Shown here piece by piece: positions 58,391-64,000 of a stretch of DNA of 64,000 nt. Origin of the DNA: Molossus alvarezi (lineage: Eukaryota; Chordata; Mammalia; Chiroptera; Molossidae); the NCBI GenBank assembly GCA_037176705.1, contig CM073887.1:85694348-85758347 (forward strand), in the 5' to 3' direction. Every line of letters begins with the position of its first letter. Within the stretch, counting starts at the first letter, position 1. The position numbers and the translations under genes were made by a program. The notes beneath the pieces are model-generated. The model was not told where the DNA came from. It was given only the letters and a program-made list of their open reading frames with translations, and ran no database searches.

Positions 58391-58761
58391 GCCTATGGCT
58401 CATTTTTACATTCTCTTATCAGGGTCTTTTTCAGAGAAAAAGCTTTTAATATTGATGAAGTTCAATCTATCATTTTATTTTAATGGATTAATTAATAATA
58501 ATAATAGTAATTATTATTTTACCGATTCTGATTTTGGTGTCATATCTAAGAACTCTTTCTTTAACCATAAGTCACAAAGACCAAAGATTTTGTTCCATAT
58601 TTTCTTCTAGAAGTTTTATGTTTTTTCATTTTGATTCATTTTGAGTTTATTTTTGTATATGAGATTCAAGTTGAGGTTTTTTTGTCTTTGATACCCAGTT
58701 GTTTCAACCTCATTTGTTGAAAATACTATCTTTTCTCCATTGATTTGCTTTTGCACCTTTG

Positions 58762-58801
58762 TAAAAAAAAACAAAACAAACAAACAAACAAACAAACAAA
58801 A
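58762..58801 (+). repeat. (AAAC)n microsatellite at LINE-1 5' junction
   Basis: A9 followed by about six AAAC units directly before 'aaaaacagttgt'. A shorter (AAAC)n precedes the same 12-mer at 59786-59814. Confidence 0.9.
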
Positions 58802-58813
58802 AAAAACAGTTGT

Positions 58814-59784
58814 AATGAGGTATCACTTCACACCTTTCAGAATGGCCGCCATCAACAAAGCATCAAACAACAAGTGTTGGTGAGGGTGTGGAGAAAAGGG
58901 GACTCTAGTATAGTGCTGGTGGGATGCAGACTGGTGCAGCCACTATGGAAAACAATATGGTGTTACATCAAAAATTAAAAATTGAATTGCTATTTAACCC
59001 AGTGATCCCACTTCTAGGAATATACCCTAAGAAGCCTGAAACACCAATCAGGAAGAATGTATGTACCCCTATGTTCATAGCAGCACTATTTACAATAGCT
59101 AAGATTTGGAAACAGCTCAAGTGTTCATCAGTAGACAAATGGATAAAAAAAAGCTGTGGTACATATACACAATGAAGTACTATGCAACTGTAAGAAAGAA
59201 AGATCTCTTATCCTTTGAAATGACATGGAGGGACCTGGAAAGTATTATCCCAAGCAAAACAAGCCAAGCAGAGAAAGACAAATATCACATGATCTCACTT
59301 ATTTGTAGAATATAATAAACATAACAGTTTGAGGAATAGGGTAAACCCAGAGATGTGGAAGTAGGGTACAGACTGACAATCCTCAGAAGAGGGGATGGGG
59401 GAGGAGGGAAGAGATAAACCACAGAACTTGTATGCATGTATGATGGACATGTATCAGTTGATGGACAACAAAGCTGGGGATGGGGTGGGGGGGATGAGTA
59501 TGAGGGTGTCAATGAGGGAAAAAGGAGAAATATCTGTACCAAAAACAAATTAATAAAATAAAAACTTTAAAAAATATTTTACCAATAAAAAACACACTAA
59601 CTATTCCTTCTTTGTGAATTTAGTAAGAAATTTTTTGAGAACATTTAAATCAATATTCTTGTCATATTCTGAAAATTCAGTATGACATCTTCAATAACAA
59701 ATCTGTAGTTTTGATATATTTTCTACGAGGTCATTTTGTTTAATCTCAAATATTGTAAATTCTGCTGTATTAAAGTGAACTGAG
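58814..59784 (+). mobile_element. 5'-truncated young LINE-1 with putative 3' transduction
   Basis: 58814-59570 is the last part of LINE-1 ORF2 and the 3' UTR, ending in a short A-rich zone with AATAAA. About 210 bp of non-LINE-1 DNA (59571-59784) follows, closed by ATTAAA (59769-59774) and an A-rich (AAAC)n tail. The 12-mer 'aaaaacagttgt' occurs before the insertion (58802-58813) and after the tail (59803-59814). Removing everything between rejoins the ancient antisense LINE-1 ('cacctttgt...gttgtgtacttg'). This is the structure expected when transcription runs past the LINE-1 signal to a downstream one. Confidence 0.72.
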
Positions 59785-60148
59785 AAAAACAAACAAACAA
59801 ACAAAAACAGTTGTGTACTTGTAAGAACATATTTCTGGACTCTATTCATAAGATCTATGGAATACCACAGTCTTTGGTTACTATAGCTATAGAGTGAACC
59901 TTAACATTAGGTGGTATTGAGTCCTTGAACTTTATTCTCCTTTGTCACATTCCCCCTCACTAATTTAGTTCCTTTCTCTTTCTGTATATACTTAAAAATC
60001 AGTTTGTCTATATCTATAGACTAATCCTGCTGGGATGTTAATAGGAATTTATATAAACAAAAAGATAAGTTGCACAGAATTGTCACCTTTAATATTTTTA
60101 TTTTTCCAACCTGTGAACCCACTATATCTTTCTGAGTCTTTAATTTTT

Positions 60149-60359
60149 TTTTTTTTTTTTTAAATATGTTTTTTTCTTTATTGATTTTAGAGAGAGAGCA
60201 AGGGAGAAGGAGAGAGAGATAGGAACATCGATTGGCCGCCTGCTACGTGTCCCCGAGTGGGGATCAGGCCCACAACCTGGGCATGTGTCCTGACCGGGAA
60301 TCGAACCAGTGACCTCTTGGTGCATGGGTCGTTGCTCAACCACTGAACCACGATGACTC
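60149..60359 (-). mobile_element. VES SINE (antisense)
   Basis: T-rich tail, 'ctttattgattttagagaga', 'gtggggatcaggcccacaac', head ending 'tgaaccacgatgact'. Exact 17-bp target-site duplication 'ctgagtctttaattttt' at 60132-60148 and 60360-60376. Confidence 0.93.
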
Positions 60360-60596
60360 CTGAGTCTTTAATTTTTATTGATGTTTTCTGGTCTTCAGTA
60401 AACAGATCCTATGCATGTTTGATTAGACTTATAATTGTTCATATAAATATTTCATTGTTTGGAACTGATGTAAATTGTATTAAATTTTAACTTTAGTTTC
60501 CAATTGTTCATTGCTAGTATACAGAAATATGATTGAATTTTGGTGTTGAGCTTGAGATCTGAGAATTTTTATTACTCTAAGAATGTTTAATCTTTC

Positions 60597-60788
60597 CCCG
60601 AGGATATATTAAGAGAGAGAAGTGAGAGAGAGAGACTTTGTGATAGAAACATCGATAGGTTGCCTCCTGTACACGTCTCACCCAGGGATTGAACCTGCAA
60701 CCTAGGTATATGCCCTGACCCAGAATCGAATCCTCTACCTTTTGGGGTATGGGAGATGCTCCAATCAACTGCACTGCCTGGCCAGGGC
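60597..60788 (-). mobile_element. VES SINE (antisense), degraded
   Basis: Antisense VES starting 'ccgaggatatattaagagag' with head ending 'tgcctggccaggg'. The body is shortened. Candidate duplication 'ctaagaatgttt' / 'ctaagattttttt' near 60578 and 60791 is imperfect. Confidence 0.85.
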
Positions 60789-61495
60789 ATCTAAGATTTT
60801 TTTTTTGCATTTATTCTGATAATTTTCTGCTTAGCCAGTCATGTCATTGGCAAATAGGGACAGTGTATTTTCCTTTCTAATTTGTATTACTTTTATTTGT
60901 TTTTCTTGTTTTATTGCACTGGTTAGGATTTTCAATACTATGTAGAAAAGGAGTGGTGAGAGTGGACATCTATGCCTTGATCAAATTTTAGAGGAATAGC
61001 TTCCAGTCTTTCACTCTTAGATATAGCTTTAAAAAAAAAAAAAAAGATATTTACCCAGTTGAAGAATTTTCTTTCTACTCCTATACAGTTTGCTGAGAGT
61101 TTTAATCATGAATGGATGTTGGATTTTGTTAAATGCTTTTTTCTGCATCACTTATGTGGTTTTCTTCTCTAGACTGTTGTTATGGTAAATTACATTGATT
61201 GATTGGGGAACATTGAACTAGTCTTATGATCTTTAAATGAGTCTTACTGGTCATATTACATTTTTCTTTTTGTATATTGCTGGATTCAATTTACTAATAT
61301 TTTGTTGATTTTACATCTATATTCATGAGATATATTGGTCTGCATTTTCCCTTTTTGTTCTGGTTTTGTCTGGTTTTGGTATGAGAGTATTGCCAGCCTC
61401 ATAAAATTAGTTGAGAACTGTGGTCTTCTATTTTCTGGAAAAGATTATGTAGAATTGGTGTTACTTTAAAAACAAATGTTCAGTAGAATGAACAA

Positions 61496-62885
61496 TTGAA
61501 ACAATCTAAAACTAGAGATTTCTTTTTGAAAAAATTTTTTAACTACAAATTTCATTTCTTTACTACCTTAAAAAGGTTTTCAGTTGAAGCCATATGATCT
61601 TTAGTAGGGCAATAGATGAGGGCTTGTAGGAAAGTGAGGTAACCATTATTGGAAACTAAAAGAAGGGGAATCCTTGTTATATAGTGGCACTGAGTTCACT
61701 TACAATGCTGACTGCAGTAAAAACAGACCCAGTGAACTGGTTCATTAAGCTAAGGACATTTCCAAAAACTTTTCTGTAGGTGCCACCTGGTTTCTTCTTG
61801 CTTATAGAACATGTGAAAGGAGAGAAGATAAACTAAAGGAAGACTGTTAATGAAAAGCAGCCAAGACTGGATGACTTTAAAATTGTTTAGCCTCTTTTTC
61901 TGGGAAATGATGCTAAAATTAAGAACAAATAGCATCATAGCAAAGATGAAATACAGGGCACTTTCAGGAAAGCATGGTTTAATGATGAAGCCAAAGGTGT
62001 GACTGTATCCCTGTTAAGAAATCATAAAGATCACACATGGCCATTCCGAGTATCTTGCAGTCAGAATGAAGGCCCTGTAAAGTGTTTAAGTGTGTATCTC
62101 CCAGATGCTTTCAATTAAGCATCAGGCCTTCTAAGGAGTATAAGAGCACTGTTTCTCAGCAATCTCATCCTTCAGAAAGTCAAGGTAGAGAGGGTTTATC
62201 TTCCAGAAATTTGAGGGTGTGGCTTTTGTCTAACAGAGTAACTTCATGAAGATTTACAGAAGGTTTGGAAAACAGAATTGCACATGCAAAACCATTTCTG
62301 GACAGAAAGGAATAGATGCTATTTAAAATACTATGGAGTCAATCGATCCATACATTCTTCTGTCAGGGAGCAAATGGAGAAAACTATTCAGTTGCAAATG
62401 CATACTACCTTTCATGAAAATGGAAGGATGACTAAGATGGTAAAAACAAGTTCCCAGAGGCCAGAGCCCAAAGCCATGGAGAATTATTCCCACATCTTGA
62501 GACATAATGAAGAAACTTTAAACATTTTCTCAGTTGGATTTCAGAAATGCTGTGGACCAGTGAGTAGATTGTGCCTCCTCTTTTCCTCCCTGTTGAACAG
62601 AAATGCTTATAGTCATTACTTCCTGCCTATCCCACCATAGTATGTTGGTGTATGGCAGGTAAATAAATTATTTATAAAGCGGAGGGAGGACCAAAATCAA
62701 GGCACTCTACTTAATGAACTACACTGAGGACATTCATGCACACCTAGACATGATTTAGATGGTGATATTTTTAACTTTGAGCTGATGCTTCTATAGGATG
62801 TCTTTTGAGGGTCTTGGGAGAGGATGAATGTTTGTTTTTTTTTTTCACTTGGAGGAAATGCAAATAATTTATGGCCATAGGGCAT
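61496..62885. other. Unassigned sequence
   Basis: No recognised mobile element. An open frame of 120 residues at 62278-62640 has no signal peptide, membrane segment or known motif and is treated as chance. Confidence 0.4.
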
Positions 62886-62889
62886 AGTC

Positions 62890-63353
62890 CCTCTGATGGT
62901 TTCAAACATAGGTACATAAATTTTTTGATACTTCTCCCATTGGGTATAGGCTGGACTTAGTGATTTGCTTCTGATGAATAGAATATGGTAGAAGTGGTGG
63001 TACATCATTTTTGAGATTAGGTCAAAAGAAGGCCATAGCTTATAGTTTGAGTACTCTCTCTCTATTGGATTATTTGTTCTGAGGAAACACATGTAATGAG
63101 CAGCCCTATGGACAGATCCATGTGGCAAGTTTCCTATCAACAGCCATGTGACTTTGAAAACGGAACCTCTATCTGCAGGTAAGTCTTTGAAAACTATAGC
63201 CGTGGCCAAGAGTTTGTAATCTTGTGAGAGACCCTGAGCCAGTAATATCCAGCTTAACTACTCCTAGATTCCTGATCCTCAGAAACCACTTGAGATAATA
63301 AATGTTTATTTTTAACTGCTAAGTTGGTTATGCAGCAATAGATAAATGCCACA
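62890..63353 (+). mobile_element. Ancient LTR fragment, MLT1/MaLR-like
   Basis: Contains 'tgatgaatagaatatggtag', 'ttgagattaggtcaaaagaa', 'gacagatccatgtggcaagt', and ends 'gttatgcagcaatagataaa'. It shares its layout with 56868-57242. The 170-residue minus-strand open frame across it (62697-63209) is antisense to the LTR and not called. Confidence 0.6.
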
Positions 63354-63690
63354 CTCTCTGTGTAGGCCACTCATCTCTGGTACTTTGCCCTGTGAATTCT
63401 AGTCATCTTGTTCTGTCTTCCTTACTCTGCTAGTCTTCTGGCCTGTGTTTGAATTTTTCTTCCCTAAGCTGAAGCCTGGACATTGCCTCCAGGTTGTAAA
63501 CTGGGGAAATTTTAATGATTACCTATTTGCTTCTCTTCTCTGATAGGTCATACTCCTAGGCTGCCTATTGTCCAATGTCTGAAAACCATTATTTTTTGTT
63601 TTTTACATTTTGTCTGAATATCTAAGTGCTTAAGGTGAAAGTTAATCTGCTTCCTGTTAGTCTACCATGGCCCGAAGTAGCTGCTGCTTC
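63354..63690. other. Unassigned sequence
   Basis: T/C-rich, no recognised feature. Confidence 0.4.
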
Positions 63691-63694
63691 TTCT

Positions 63695-63905
63695 TTTTAA
63701 ACCAAGGATATGTTTATTTATTTATTTAGAGAGGAAAGGAGAGAAAGAGAGAGAAACATTAATTGGCTGCCTCCCACATGCACCCTGATTGGGGAATGAA
63801 CCTGCAACCCAGGCATGTGCCCTGATTGGGAATCGAACCTGCAACCTTTCCCCACAATCTTTCCATGTAAGGATGCTCTAAGCAATTGAACCACTGGCCA
63901 GGACA
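63695..63905 (-). mobile_element. VES SINE (antisense), degraded
   Basis: 'taaaccaaggatatgtttat', GA-rich block, 'attggctgcctcccacatgc', duplicated 'gggaat(c)gaacctgcaacc' segments (63794 and 63829), head ending 'ttgaaccactggccagga'. No clear target-site duplication. Confidence 0.85.
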
Positions 63906-64000
63906 GAACTAGCTTGATGTTGATTTATATGTGAGTGCTATTGGGAGTTGGTATCTTCATGTAACTCAGTGAAAGGGTTCTTTGTATTTCCTAAGATTTT

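Larger units (their letters stand above)
57350..61495 (-). mobile_element. Ancient LINE-1 framework (antisense, L1M-type), multiply interrupted
   Basis: Antisense LINE-1 text resumes after each nested insertion: 57350-58160, 58391-58760, 59815-60148, 60360-60596 and 60789-61495. Diagnostic phrases are 'ggaatcatgcagtgtgtagt', 'ttgttgaaaatactatcttt' with 'ctccattgatttgcttttgc', and 'gtgagagtggacatctatgc'. The order 3' UTR to reverse transcriptase is consistent. Nested elements are three VES SINEs and a young LINE-1. No coding capacity is left. Confidence 0.7.

Noticed and set aside
62278..62640. 120-residue plus-strand open frame that might be a gene
   Set aside because: No domain, no splice context and no codon pattern; the length is within chance for this many frames.
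62697..63209. 170-residue minus-strand open frame
   Set aside because: It overlaps an ancient LTR-like fragment in antisense and has no recognisable protein motif.

Overview
The window is non-coding mammalian DNA, almost certainly from a bat. The best pointer is about 17 copies of a tRNA-derived SINE with a 'tggc(c/t)...tttggctcagcggtt' head, a CT-rich body and an A tail. I recognise it as the bat VES SINE. Young and old LINE-1s accompany it. I find no host protein-coding gene, tRNA, rRNA, CRISPR array or bacterial-style operon. The open frames of any length that I can identify belong to retrotransposons, their antisense shadows, or chance.

Layout. 1-706: LINE-1 3' end. 707-7490: mostly unassigned AT-rich DNA with a Tigger-type MITE, an L2 fragment, three VES SINEs and an unusual 60-bp hairpin. 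7493-11545: an old LINE-1 with a long 5' UTR, a decayed ORF1, nearly all of ORF2 deleted, and four nested VES SINEs. 11565-13160: an ancient 5'-inverted LINE-1 carrying a TA-flanked MITE and a 448-bp solo retroviral LTR. 13811-16247: a HAL1 ('half-LINE-1', ORF1 only) with a short LINE-1 3' end nested in its 3' UTR. 16248-26200: unassigned DNA with L2, MIR, LTR-type and microsatellite fragments. 26206-31600: two degraded LINE-1s. 31890-38746: old LINE-1 pieces and a retroviral pol-like remnant. 38761-44233: a young LINE-1 between perfect 14-bp target-site duplications, with intact ORF1 and an ORF2 that keeps one reading frame but has three nonsense codons. 44485-45599: a pogo/Tigger-type DNA transposon. 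45732-47985: a 5'-inverted (twin-primed) LINE-1. 48001-54595: mostly unassigned, with a head-to-head inverted VES pair. 54596-61495: antisense ancient LINE-1 framework interrupted by VES SINEs and by a young 5'-truncated LINE-1 that appears to carry about 210 bp of 3'-transduced sequence. The rest is unassigned, with one LTR-type fragment and one VES SINE.

How the parts relate. LINE-1 enzymes (endonuclease, reverse transcriptase) are the likely source of the VES SINE and HAL1 insertions, which share LINE-1 hallmarks: A-rich tails and target-site duplications. The nesting gives a relative chronology: L2/MIR, then ancient LINE-1 and LTR fragments, then HAL1 and older bat LINE-1, then the solo LTR and MITE, then VES and the youngest LINE-1s. 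Family names come from pattern recognition and memory of consensus features; no database search was possible.
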